Below are positions 42,540 through 51,171 of a stretch of 53,107 nt of DNA, piece after piece (positions within the stretch are counted from its first letter, which is position 1; each line of letters opens with the position of its first letter). Below the pieces are notes generated by a model. That model saw only the letters and a program-made list of their open reading frames with translations, had not been told where the DNA came from and did not search any database. Origin of the DNA: Acetobacteraceae bacterium. GTDB taxonomy: Bacteria > Pseudomonadota > Alphaproteobacteria > Acetobacterales > Acetobacteraceae. A program made the translations under genes and the position numbers. The stretch lies in contig JAIYDS010000098.1 in the NCBI GenBank assembly GCA_027487385.1, positions 1 to 53,107 of the forward strand. Direction: 5' to 3'.

Positions 42540-43615
42540 TCATCCGCAGCATCACCATCCGCGCCGTGGATGCGCCGATCGATCCGCCGCTGCGCAACAG
42601 CCTCAACGTTATCCCGCGCGCGCCGCTGGTCATCGCCGAGGTGCAGACCGAGGAAGGCCCTTGCGGCACCGCCTATGCCTTTGCCTATGCGCCGGCCGCG
42701 CTGGGACCACTGGCGGCGCTGACGCGCAATATCGGCGCGGGGCTGATCGGGCGGGAGGTAGCGCCGCAGAAGATCTGGGACGAGCTGTTGAACGCGAATC
42801 GCCTGCTCGGCGCCGAGGGGCTGGTGATGATGGCGATCTCGGTGCTCGACATGGCGTTGTGGGATGCGCTGGCGAAGGGCGCGGGCCTGCCGCTGGCTCG
42901 GCTCTGGGGCGGTGATCTCAGCCCCATCCCCGCCTATGGCAGCCTGCGCGGCTGGGGGCCCGCCATGCTGGCCGAGGAAGGCGGGCGGGCGGTCGCGGCG
43001 CATGGCTTCCGCGCGGTGAAGTGCAAGCTGGGCGCGCCGACCTTGGCCGAGGATCTGGAGACGGTGCGGGCCTTGCGCGCGGCGGTGGGCCAGGAGGTGG
43101 AGATCCTGGTGGATTACAATCAGGGCCTTGATCGCCCCGAGGCGTTGCGGCGCGGCCTTGCTTTACAGGAAATGGGCGTGCGCTGGCTGGAGGAGCCCCT
43201 GCACGTCACCGACGACGCCGGCCTCGCTTGGCTTTCCGCCCAGTTGGACATGCCCGTGCAGGGCGGCGAGAATTGGTGGGGTGTGACGGGCATGGCGCGC
43301 AGCCTGGCCGCGGGAGCCACGGACCTCTGCATGCCAGATGTGATGAAGATGGGCGGTGCCACGGGCTTCCTGCGCGGCATGGCGCTCGCGGGGGCGTATC
43401 GGGCGCCACTCTCCTCCCACATCTTCATCGAGGCGAGCGCACATCTGCTGAGCGTCTGCCCGCTGCGAAACTACCTGGAGCATCTCGACATCGCCGGCGC
43501 CTTGCTGCGCGAACCGCTGCGGGTTGAGGGCGGTATGGCGCTGGTGCCGGACCGTCCAGGGCTCGGGCTGGACTGGGATGAATCTGCGCTACAGCGCCAT
43601 GCGGCAAATGCATGA
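42536..43615 (+). CDS. Enolase-superfamily enzyme, mandelate racemase/muconate lactonizing type
   Basis: 359 residues from the ATG at 42536, with GAGGGGG 8 bases upstream and ATGA overlap with the methyltransferase stop. The capping domain is 1-125. The barrel has FRAVKCKLG near 160-168 (KxK), ILVDYNQGL near 190 (metal Asp), WLEEPLHVTD near 218 (metal Glu), GGENWWG near 243 (Glu) and SSHIFIEASAHLLS near 294-307 with the catalytic His of the mandelate-racemase group. Such enzymes abstract a proton alpha to a carboxylate, giving racemases or sugar-acid dehydratases. The reaction here is unassigned. A terminator follows, then tRNA-Gly. Confidence 0.88.
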   Translation: MIIRSITIRAVDAPIDPPLRNSLNVIPRAPLVIAEVQTEEGPCGTAYAFAYAPAALGPLAALTRNIGAGLIGREVAPQKIWDELLNANRLLGAEGLVMMAISVLDMALWDALAKGAGLPLARLWGGDLSPIPAYGSLRGWGPAMLAEEGGRAVAAHGFRAVKCKLGAPTLAEDLETVRALRAAVGQEVEILVDYNQGLDRPEALRRGLALQEMGVRWLEEPLHVTDDAGLAWLSAQLDMPVQGGENWWGVTGMARSLAAGATDLCMPDVMKMGGATGFLRGMALAGAYRAPLSSHIFIEASAHLLSVCPLRNYLEHLDIAGALLREPLRVEGGMALVPDRPGLGLDWDESALQRHAANA

Positions 43616-43622
43616 CAAGGGC

Positions 43623-43659
43623 GGGTTGCCAAGCGGTGCAGTGCATGGCAAACCCTTTT
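43623..43659 (+). terminator. Rho-independent terminator after the enolase-family gene
   Basis: GGGTTGCCA (43623-43631) pairs with TGGCAAACCC (43646-43655), with one bulged A, around a 14-base loop, and TTTT follows at 43656-43659. It lies 8 bases after the stop and 11 bases before the tRNA gene. Confidence 0.65.
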
Positions 43660-43670
43660 GCACGGAGCGG

Positions 43671-43745
<75 letters not shown>

Positions 43746-44089
43746 GTATCTCCCCGAACAACCATTCACCACGTATCAGACGGCGCCGTGAACCGCAGGT
43801 TCCCTGGGGTTTTGCTGCGTGGGCTTGAGGGTTGGAGAACGCAACGAGCCCGGAAATCTCTTTCCGGAGCGCCCCAATTCTCCGAAGCTTGAGGGTAGGC
43901 CGATTTAACCCTCAAGCTTTATCCGATTGATATTTAACAAATTTAGTTGTGTCGACCTTGAGGTAGTTCAGCGTGGCGACCGCCTAGCGAAAGATCCTAG
44001 AGAAGGAAAACCGCTCTGTTCTCCCGGTGAGCCGGGGCAGCGTTCCCTATGCTATGTTTGAAACGTGACGATTCTCTTGATCTTTGCGC
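43746..44089. other. Island-edge intergenic region with hairpins and AT-rich promoter zone
   Basis: About 340 bases without a credible gene. It holds a 7-bp hairpin CCGGAAA-TCTC-TTTCCGG (43850-43867) and the 12-bp inverted repeat listed separately. An AT-rich stretch (43920-43950, including TTGATATTTAACAAATTTAG) is the likely promoter for the large NTPase gene. The base composition drops clearly relative to the preceding genes. A recombination site could lie here, but none can be proved without the empty site. Confidence 0.5.
43885..43919. repeat. Perfect 12-bp inverted repeat with a third direct copy
   Basis: AAGCTTGAGGGT (43885-43896) and ACCCTCAAGCTT (43908-43919) pair perfectly around an 11-base centre. 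GCTTGAGGGT also occurs in direct orientation at 43823-43832. Three copies of the same 10-mer within 100 bases next to a tRNA gene suggest protein binding (recombinase or regulator) or a terminator. Confidence 0.55.
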
Positions 44090-47000
44090 ATGGATCCCTG
44101 GAAGTTCCGTTTGGAGGAACAGAGGGCCTGGCCGCCGAGCCTTGCTTGGTGCGGTAGAAACATGTCGTCAGATGATGGTTCCCAAGTACACCCAGTAGGC
44201 ACCGCCCCCGGGTTGGAGCGAACAGTCGAAATCGTTGAAGACGACCCGCGCTCGGAGCGCCGCACTCTTCGCCTACGGGACCTTCCCGACGACGTGTGCG
44301 TCCTGGTTCTCGGCGACCCTGGTAGCGGCAAGACAACCTGTATGGCGGAGGCGGCAAGCGTCTTCGGCGGCAGCTTCGTCCCGGTTCGCCAATTCCTCGT
44401 AAGGCCGGCCGGGTGGCTAGCGCCCGGGACGCCGCTTTTCCTCGACGCGCTGGACGAGGCGCTTGCCGGCGGGCCATCGAACCCAGCCGACGCGGTCGCG
44501 CGGAAGTTGCACGAATGCGGCCAACCCCGCTTCTGGCTGTCGTGCCGACCGGTGGACTGGGCTGCCCTTGCCGGCACGCGGGTACTGAGAGACGCCGCGG
44601 GCAGCCGCCCACTATTCCCGGTCCGGTTGCTGCCGCTCGACGACGCGGGCGTCGAGACGCTCGTCCGTACCGGTGGGCAGGATCCCGCCAAGTTTCTCCG
44701 GCAGGTGGAGGAAGCGCGGCTCGCTCCCCTCCTCCGCAACCCCCAAACCCTGCTTCTTATGCTGGACGTGGCATCGAGGGGAGGCGGCCTCCCCTCGTCG
44801 CGCCGAGCCTTGTACGAGACCGCTGCGGATCTCCTGGCCAAAGAGGCCAACCGTGAGCGGCCTCGGCTGCACCACGCGGGCCGACCGCCACCGCCTGTCG
44901 CCTTGCTCGACGCGGCCGGGCTAGCGTGCTCCGCGTTGCTTCTTGCTGACCGCGACGCGGTGGCGCTCGATTCGTCGACCGACCAGCGAGATGTGTCGCT
45001 AGACGACCTCGATCCGGAGGGAACGAACGGAGACGCACTGCGCGCCGCGCTCGCCTCGCGGCTCTTTTCCGCAGTTGGAGAGGGCCGCTTCGCGCCCCAA
45101 CATCGCACCGTGGCAGAGTTCCTCGCCGCACGGTTCCTCGCGCGCCGAGTGGGGGAGCACGGCCTTCCGCTGCGACGGGTCGAGGCCCTCCTGTGCGGGC
45201 GCCATCCAGAGCCGCATCCATCGCTGCGGGGACTGTTCGCCTGGGTCGCCACGCTGCTGCCCGCGCGAGCGGAACGCCTCGTGCGCCTCGACCCATACGG
45301 CGTCCTGGCCTACGGCGACCCGAGCGAGTTAGGTCCTGCCGCGCTGCAAGCACTGCTTGGCGCGCTCGCAGATCTCGAGCGCCGCGACCCCTTCTTCCGC
45401 AGCGGCCTGTGGGGCGAGGCTCGCTTGGCGGCACTCGCCTCGCCCGCCCTGGCCGACACTTTGCGCGAGATCCTGGAAAGTCGGCCCTGGTCGGGACAAC
45501 TCGCGTGGTGCGTTCTCGAGGCGCTCTCGGACGGCCAAGCATTGCCTGAACTTGTCCCGACACTCTGCAGCGTCGTGCTCGACGCTTCAGTCGCCGAAGA
45601 CGGGCGCGCCGGCGCCATTCCGGCCCTGTTGCGCGCATGCGCAGGCGACATATCTCCGGCAGTAGCGGTGTTCCGGCGACTGCTGGAAGACCGCGATCCG
45701 CACGGCCCGAAGGGCTTGGCCGCCCGCCTCCTCGTCCGGCTATATCCGGATCATCTAGGCGCGACCGACCTGGCAGATTTCGCAAACTTCTTCGCCGGTG
45801 GTGCCGAGCGTACAACTACCCAGGTGCAGGGCCACATCGAATGGCGCATTCCCGAACGGGTGCCGGCGGGCACAGAGCCGTCCGTTCTCGATGCTTGGGC
45901 CGGTCAACCTTGGGTGTCCGGGCCGCGGCCTACACTTGGTCCGGCCGCCGCCCTCGCGCGCATCGCCAGGGCGCTGCTGCCGCGCGCGCTGCCGGCGCTT
46001 GGCGTCGACGAGGCCGCGCGTCTCGTCGGATGGCTAAGGATTATCGGCGCCCATGAGCGCGACAATGACGAGGCGATGAGGGCTGCATTCGCAGCCCGCG
46101 CTGATCTTTTCGCACCGATGGCGGTCGCGGCTACGGAACTTGGACCACGCGACGCTCTGCGCGAGGCTTATATGGGGTCTTACAACCTTCGGAACTTGGT
46201 CCCCTGGTGGGTGTGGCCCGACGACGGGGGCTTGCGGCTTCTGGAGCACGGACTTGCTGAGACCGACCCGTTCCGACGGGAGCTGCTGTTCCGTTTCTGC
46301 ATTCTGTTCTGCTTCGACGGAGGCAAAGGGCAGGACCTGTTCGAGAGGGTCTGGCAGGAGGCGGAGCGGAACTCTGACCTCGCGGAGCTTGTCGCGGGCG
46401 CCAAGACGTGCGCCGTGCCGGACGACGAGCATTACTGGCAGAGGCACCAAGCGCTGCGGCAGCGCAAACAGCGGAACAAGGATCGGCTGCGGCGCTCCGA
46501 GAACCTTCGCAGACTTCGGGCCGAGCTGCCGCGGATCGCCAACGGCACGGCGCAGAACGCGTTGCGCTGGTGCGCCGACGTGTGCCTCGGCCGCTTGTTT
46601 GAGGACGACCAGGACAAGCCAGCCGCCCCGTTTGAGCGCTTATCCCGGGAGGCCGATGCCGAAGTCTCCGCCGCTGCGTCGGCCGGGCTGCGCCTTCTCG
46701 CCGCGAACGGGTGTGTTCCCTCCGCCGCCGAGATAGGCGAACTTCGCGTTGAGGGCCGGGAGCATACAATGGCCCGCGCGTGGTTGCTCGGTGCGGATAT
46801 GATGTTCGCAGACAGTGGCGAGAGGATGCCGCAGCTCCCGGACGACCGCCTCACGTCGCTCTTGGTTCTTGCCCTAGTTACACCTACGTCTTTTGACGAC
46901 AGCAAAAAGCGGCAGTGGCCAGCGCGTGTCGCCGCGGCGTTGCCGGCGGCCGCCACGGCCGCGGTGCGCGAGCTTCTCATGCCGCAGTTGGACGCTGGCA

Positions 47001-48274
47001 TTCAATTTGTTGATGGACTCGACGAGATTCTCCGAAACCCCGGCTTCGACGCCGTGAAGCGTACGCTGCTCCCCGATCTGGTTGACCGACTCGTAAAGGG
47101 AACCGCCATGGACGGCGTGCTCGATGCTGGCCTCGCCGACCTTGAAGCCGATACGCTCCTGCCTGCCCTGCGCCGACGGCTGGATTCCATCGGCGCCGAT
47201 CCCGACGTGCGGTGGCCTCTGCTCGTGGCGGCATGGATGCTGTCGCCGGAGGAGTTCGAGCTGGAGGTTGGTCGGGCCGTCGACCGCGATCAAAGCCGCC
47301 TTGCGGACCTTGCCGAGCGAACGGGGGAGATGCCGCACAGTTTTTCATCGGACAGGAAGGCGCCGCTCCGACTCGCACATCGCGTCTTCCTCGTGCGGCG
47401 ATGCGGGCCGGCCTGGCGGCCGGCGCCGCGACCCGTCGGCGTATTTTCGCCCCCATGTGCAGCCGATCTCGCCAGCTTCGTGGATCGGCAATTCGACGCT
47501 ATTGCCTCCGACCCACTGCCTGAGGCCGGAAGGGCACTTGAAGCGTTCGCCGAGGACGCGTCGCTTGCCCCACACTCAGCCATGATCCGCCATGCCTTGG
47601 CGCGCCGGCGGCGCGACGACATCCGGCGCGGCTGGGAGACGCCGTCACTAGGGGCGCTCGTCGGCGCGTTGCGTGCTGGGGAGCCCGCCACCGCCGACGA
47701 CCTGCTGGCGTTTGCGGAGGATCATCTCCGTTCAGTCAACGGCGAGTTGCGAACCACCCAGGAAAATCGTTGGAAGGGTTTCTGGGACAGCCGCCCGCTC
47801 CGGCCGAAGGTCGAGAACGACTGCCGCGACCACCTGTGTGCGCTTCTCGCGGGGCGGTTTGAGGCCGCCGGCCTCTCGGCCGCTGTGGAGGCCAGGGTGT
47901 CTGGCGATAACCGCTGTGACATCAAGGTTCGTGCACTGGCGGTCACGCTGCCCATTGAGGCGAAGGGGGAGTGGCATCCCGAGCTTTGGACAGCTTGGAG
48001 ACACCAACTCGGTGAAGGTTACGCCCGAGAGCCTTCGTCGGCGGGTCGGGGTGTGTACCTCGTTTTCTGGTGTGGACGAGAAAAACTAACGCATCCAGAT
48101 TCCGGCGACGCCATTAAAAGTGCGCATCAACTCGAAGAGGCGCTTCAAGCCATTGTGGACGGTTCCGACTACCTTCTGCGCGTTGTCGTCATCGACGTAT
48201 CGCCGCCCCAGGCGCCTTCCGCACGGCGTTCGACGTCAGTGCGGATCCAGAGGCGGCCCCGGCCCGCAGGATGA
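44090..48274 (+). CDS. STAND/NACHT-type NTPase with C-terminal PD-(D/E)XK-like nuclease; defence candidate
   Basis: About 1394 residues from ATG 44090; ATG 44162 (MSSDDGSQ) and TTG 44084 are alternatives and no start has a good ribosome site. Residues 70-250 are a P-loop NTPase: Walker A GDPGSGKTT near 75-83, Walker B PLFLDALDEAL near 115-125, sensor RFWLSCRPVDW near 147-157 and LRNPQTLLLMLDVA near 215. These are NACHT-like features. A helical, HEAT-like body of about 1000 residues follows. The C-terminus has CDIKVRALAVTLPIEAKGEW (about 1276-1295), fitting an Asp-x12-Glu-x-Lys nuclease site (Asp1277, Glu1290, Lys1292), with a Gln in WRHQLGEGY near 1306. The reading is phage sensing that triggers DNA cutting. 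The restriction-modification genes follow 297 bases later. Confidence 0.75.
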   Translation: MDPWKFRLEEQRAWPPSLAWCGRNMSSDDGSQVHPVGTAPGLERTVEIVEDDPRSERRTLRLRDLPDDVCVLVLGDPGSGKTTCMAEAASVFGGSFVPVRQFLVRPAGWLAPGTPLFLDALDEALAGGPSNPADAVARKLHECGQPRFWLSCRPVDWAALAGTRVLRDAAGSRPLFPVRLLPLDDAGVETLVRTGGQDPAKFLRQVEEARLAPLLRNPQTLLLMLDVASRGGGLPSSRRALYETAADLLAKEANRERPRLHHAGRPPPPVALLDAAGLACSALLLADRDAVALDSSTDQRDVSLDDLDPEGTNGDALRAALASRLFSAVGEGRFAPQHRTVAEFLAARFLARRVGEHGLPLRRVEALLCGRHPEPHPSLRGLFAWVATLLPARAERLVRLDPYGVLAYGDPSELGPAALQALLGALADLERRDPFFRSGLWGEARLAALASPALADTLREILESRPWSGQLAWCVLEALSDGQALPELVPTLCSVVLDASVAEDGRAGAIPALLRACAGDISPAVAVFRRLLEDRDPHGPKGLAARLLVRLYPDHLGATDLADFANFFAGGAERTTTQVQGHIEWRIPERVPAGTEPSVLDAWAGQPWVSGPRPTLGPAAALARIARALLPRALPALGVDEAARLVGWLRIIGAHERDNDEAMRAAFAARADLFAPMAVAATELGPRDALREAYMGSYNLRNLVPWWVWPDDGGLRLLEHGLAETDPFRRELLFRFCILFCFDGGKGQDLFERVWQEAERNSDLAELVAGAKTCAVPDDEHYWQRHQALRQRKQRNKDRLRRSENLRRLRAELPRIANGTAQNALRWCADVCLGRLFEDDQDKPAAPFERLSREADAEVSAAASAGLRLLAANGCVPSAAEIGELRVEGREHTMARAWLLGADMMFADSGERMPQLPDDRLTSLLVLALVTPTSFDDSKKRQWPARVAAALPAAATAAVRELLMPQLDAGIQFVDGLDEILRNPGFDAVKRTLLPDLVDRLVKGTAMDGVLDAGLADLEADTLLPALRRRLDSIGADPDVRWPLLVAAWMLSPEEFELEVGRAVDRDQSRLADLAERTGEMPHSFSSDRKAPLRLAHRVFLVRRCGPAWRPAPRPVGVFSPPCAADLASFVDRQFDAIASDPLPEAGRALEAFAEDASLAPHSAMIRHALARRRRDDIRRGWETPSLGALVGALRAGEPATADDLLAFAEDHLRSVNGELRTTQENRWKGFWDSRPLRPKVENDCRDHLCALLAGRFEAAGLSAAVEARVSGDNRCDIKVRALAVTLPIEAKGEWHPELWTAWRHQLGEGYAREPSSAGRGVYLVFWCGREKLTHPDSGDAIKSAHQLEEALQAIVDGSDYLLRVVVIDVSPPQAPSARRSTSVRIQRRPRPAG

Positions 48275-48571
48275 AGGCTTACGCACGGCCCTGGCGCGGC
48301 TAGGCCGCGGTGCCCGCCGACCGCTTTCACGGGAGGAGATCCGGGGTCTTCTTGCCCGGACCATGGACGTTCCAGGTCAATCACGATGCCGATCAATCGC
48401 TGAGTCTACCACTAAGCTTCGCCAGGAGGCCCACTCCAACACGCTCCACCAAACGACACGCGGAACACCGAGTTTTACGGGGAGCCGCCTTGGATTCTGC
48501 ACTAAATGGGTTGCACCCACACGCGCATCTAATTTATGACCTACGTCATTAACCAGCGGGCGACCTAGGTC
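48275..48571. other. Gap with promoter candidate for the methyltransferase operon
   Basis: 297 bases with no supported gene. A possible sigma-70 promoter is TTGCAC (48511-48516), 18 bases, then TATGAC (48535-48540), close to the methyltransferase start. The paired palindromes overlap its -10 end and the start codon. The remainder shows nothing I recognise. Confidence 0.4.
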
Positions 48572-48572
48572 A
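48537..48572. promoter_or_regulatory. Two palindromic sites at the methyltransferase start
   Basis: TGACCTACGTCA (48537-48548) and CGACCTAGGTCA (48561-48572) differ at two positions, are both inverted repeats and lie 24 bases apart centre to centre. The second ends on the A of the ATG. The pair reads GAC-N4-GTC twice. Spacing of about two helical turns suits cooperative binding of a repressor or controller protein. They could also be the methyltransferase's own target. Confidence 0.5.
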
Positions 48573-49777
48573 TGGCAAAGCGACATCAATTCGGAGTGGA
48601 TTTCCTTTCCCGCATCCGCCGCATGCAGGAAATCATCATGGCAAGAAGCGGCGTTGATGAGTTTTACGAGATTATTCGGTTGATTCTCGTCAAATATTAC
48701 GCGGAACTGTCAGGCTTGCAAACGCTCCCCTCTCGCGAAGATTGCGACCTGCTGTTGAAGCAGCATGCATCAGAGGTGGCCGAAATACTTGACGGTGTGC
48801 TCTCCATGCAAACGCCGGCGGATTTGTTCCCAGAACTCCAGAGCATCTTCGGCACGGTCAGCATCGTGCGGCAGGATTTCACCGCGCTCGATCAGGCCTT
48901 CGAGCAGCTGACATCGCGGTCCTACAAGTCCGACAAGGGCCAGTATTTCACTCCTCGGCATGTCGTCGACATGTGCGTGGAGGCCGTCGATCCGAAGCCG
49001 GGCGAGACGGTTTGCGATCCCGCCTGCGGAAGCGCAGCCTTCCTAAAGTCCGCGCACGCCTATGGCATGAGGACGTACGGCGAGGCGGCCTCTCTGCATG
49101 GCTTCGACTTCTCTCACCGAGCCTGCCAGGTCGCGAGGACTGTCTCGCTAGTGGGGGCCAAGGGCGGCATCCGAATAGACCAGGTCGACAGCCTTCGCCT
49201 CGCCGCGCGCACGCTACTAGACGGTCCCGGAAACACCATCGAGACCCTCATGGGCGAAAAATTTGAAGGCTTCGACGTCGTTGTCACCAACCCTCCGTTC
49301 GCCGGCGACGTGGGGGCAGAATCATTCGTCAGCGACTACGAGCTCGCATCGATCTATGGACGCCGCTTGGAGCGCGACGTCCTATTCGTGGAGCGGTGTA
49401 TCCGGCTCCTGAAGGACGGCGGTCGCCTCGCAATCGTGCTTCCTGACAACAAGGTCTCTGGTCGGACCTTCCGAGATCTCAGGCTGTGGTTAGGGCGGCA
49501 TGCGCTCATCAAGAGCGTCGTCAGCCTGCATCGATACACGTTCCTGCCCTACACGGGACAGAAGGCGGCCGTGATCTTCGCAGTGAAGCGTCCGCCTTCC
49601 ATGGAAGCGTACAGTTCCGAGATCCTCTTCTTCCGCTCCGATAAACCAGGGAAGACGTCAAACGGGTCCTTCGTATATCGGCCCGGCGGCGACCCCGCCG
49701 CGCCTCCATACGAGGCGCTTGACCACGATCTGGACGAAGCCGCTCGCACCATCAGGAGTGCCCTATGCGCTGCATAA
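48572..49777 (+). CDS. HsdM-like N6-adenine DNA methyltransferase
   Basis: 401 residues. The N-terminal FLSRIRRMQEIIMARSGVDEFYEIIRL, read in parts, is the helical start of type I M subunits and supports ATG 48572, even though a good ribosome site precedes the in-frame ATG 48638. SYKSDKGQYFTPRHVVD near 117-133 precedes motif I DPACGSAAFL (149-158), and motif IV is NPPF (240-243), the gamma-class adenine methyltransferase order. The C-terminus is shorter than in most HsdM proteins. It overlaps the specificity gene by 13 bases. With a half-size S and a separate endonuclease the set resembles the AhdI (type IIH) arrangement. Confidence 0.88.
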   Translation: MAKRHQFGVDFLSRIRRMQEIIMARSGVDEFYEIIRLILVKYYAELSGLQTLPSREDCDLLLKQHASEVAEILDGVLSMQTPADLFPELQSIFGTVSIVRQDFTALDQAFEQLTSRSYKSDKGQYFTPRHVVDMCVEAVDPKPGETVCDPACGSAAFLKSAHAYGMRTYGEAASLHGFDFSHRACQVARTVSLVGAKGGIRIDQVDSLRLAARTLLDGPGNTIETLMGEKFEGFDVVVTNPPFAGDVGAESFVSDYELASIYGRRLERDVLFVERCIRLLKDGGRLAIVLPDNKVSGRTFRDLRLWLGRHALIKSVVSLHRYTFLPYTGQKAAVIFAVKRPPSMEAYSSEILFFRSDKPGKTSNGSFVYRPGGDPAAPPYEALDHDLDEAARTIRSALCAA

Positions 49778-50445
49778 GCCGCCAATTTCGCGATACCGGC
49801 GCCGACTACAACCTATCGCCGGAGCAGTGGCTATCGACCGAAACCGCTAGCCGGCTGACAGGTGCGACGCTGTTAGGGGACATCGTCCAGACGGTTGGCC
49901 AAGTCACGACCCCGCCGGAGGGCGCCCGCTTTGTGCTAGATACCAACAACGCTCGCGACGGGCTCCTCGATCTGCCTGTGCTCGGCAATCCGGTGAGCGA
50001 CCGGGTCAGCGCGAAGAAGACCGCGCAAGAAGGCGACATCATCGTCTCGCGTCTGCGCCCCTACCTGCGACAGGTCGCACTGATCCCGCCCGGCGCGTCG
50101 GAACTCCTCGAACAGGAGCACTTCTACTGCTCGACGGAGTTCTTTGTTTTAAGGCGGAAGGACGGCGGCGACGCGGCCGGCCTCGTGGCGTGGCTACTTA
50201 GCGAGCCGATTCAGGGCATGATGTCGGAAGCGGCGACAGGCGGGCACCACCCCCGCATCAACGTGGACCTGTTGCTGAGTGCTCCCGTGGAGGACCGGTA
50301 TCTTGATCCGAAGTTCTCTGCTTCAGTTAGCAGCGTCCTCGCTCGCCACCTCCAAGGCCAACGCGAGCTTCTGGTCCTCCTTCGACATAGCCCAGGGTTG
50401 CGGGTAGGAGCCCTTCGCGGCAAATGCGCAGCCGCTGTCGCGTAG
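49765..50445 (+). CDS. Half-size HsdS-like specificity subunit
   Basis: 226 residues, about half a normal HsdS, with a single target-recognition domain. Family marks are LGDIVQTVGQVT near 37-48, EGDIIVSRLRPYLRQVALIP near 89-108, HFYCSTEFFVLRRKD near 118-132 and the end of the domain HHPRINVDLLLSAPV near 161-175, followed by a short helix (SSVLARHLQGQRELLVLL). One-domain S subunits dimerise in an M2S2 enzyme to recognise a symmetric split site. Its last 123 bases overlap the convergent endonuclease gene, so the tail RHSPGLRVGALRGKCAAAVA is under double coding constraint or is dispensable. Confidence 0.8.
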   Translation: MRCISRQFRDTGADYNLSPEQWLSTETASRLTGATLLGDIVQTVGQVTTPPEGARFVLDTNNARDGLLDLPVLGNPVSDRVSAKKTAQEGDIIVSRLRPYLRQVALIPPGASELLEQEHFYCSTEFFVLRRKDGGDAAGLVAWLLSEPIQGMMSEAATGGHHPRINVDLLLSAPVEDRYLDPKFSASVSSVLARHLQGQRELLVLLRHSPGLRVGALRGKCAAAVA

Positions 50446-51171
50446 GAACTCCTGCAAGGGCCGGTAAGGGATACGCTTCATCTTCCCGAAGTTTGTATCC
50501 TCGTTGAAATGCCAGCCCTCGCTCTCTTTGCGACCGTACCGCTCGATTCCCAGCACCTCGCCGGCGGCAACGATCCTTTTCCCGGCACGGCTGAGAATCG
50601 TCGGCGTTTCGTAGTTGCCAAACCACCTCCCACCGGCCTCTGTCATTCGGTGGTCGCGAGCGCGGATGCACTCAATCACCGGAAAGACGCCGATGGACTT
50701 GATCGTCGGAGAAAGGAGCGTCCTGTCTTCCAGCAACGGAGCAAGTTGGTAGACCAGCAGCAAGAGCGCGTCGCGCTCGGGTATGACGTTCTTGACCGTG
50801 ACCTTCTGAGTGAGCCTCGCCGATGGCTCGCGAGGCGTTGGCGGCTTCTTCATTTTGACCGCAGGATTGTCCGTAAAGACACCCTTAAGCTCGATCCGAT
50901 AGCCGGCCGAGTGTTCGAAGTCGGGATAGCCCTCGCGTTCTCCCAGCAGACCGGCCGCCTTGGTCAGACCAATGCCGAGCTCAAGTGCGATCCTGGGCAG
51001 CATCAGATCGGTGAGCGTGCCTACAATAGTCCCGACCTGTGAGGGCTCGATCTGCATGGCCATATCTGCCGGCAGGCGGAGGTAGTGCACGGGTGTTCCG
51101 CAAAGCGGTCGAAGCGCCTGGACGACCCGTTCCAACGGCTCTTGTTCTGTAATTGGGCCCCACGTTGACAA
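50323..51171 (-). CDS. Putative PD-(D/E)XK restriction endonuclease
   Basis: 282 residues from TTG 51171, supported by GAGGGAGG about 9 bases upstream. I do not recognise the exact family. The segment YPDFEHSAGYRIELKGVF near 82-99 fits PD-x9-ExK (Asp84, Glu94, Lys96), the usual metal site of restriction enzymes, in a context of GLLGEREGYPDFEH that resembles sequence-specific type II enzymes. A second conserved-looking block is NYETPTILSRAGKRIV near 195-210. It faces the M/S pair tail to tail and ends inside the S gene. Partnership with that methyltransferase is inferred from position. No separate controller-protein gene is seen. Confidence 0.62.
   Translation of the reverse strand: MSTWGPITEQEPLERVVQALRPLCGTPVHYLRLPADMAMQIEPSQVGTIVGTLTDLMLPRIALELGIGLTKAAGLLGEREGYPDFEHSAGYRIELKGVFTDNPAVKMKKPPTPREPSARLTQKVTVKNVIPERDALLLLVYQLAPLLEDRTLLSPTIKSIGVFPVIECIRARDHRMTEAGGRWFGNYETPTILSRAGKRIVAAGEVLGIERYGRKESEGWHFNEDTNFGKMKRIPYRPLQEFLRDSGCAFAAKGSYPQPWAMSKEDQKLALALEVASEDAAN

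Noticed and set aside
44084-44162. Upstream TTG (44084) and downstream ATG (44162) starts for the large NTPase
   Set aside because: None of the three starts has a convincing ribosome site. The ATG at 44090 was used as a compromise, and the first 24 residues remain doubtful.
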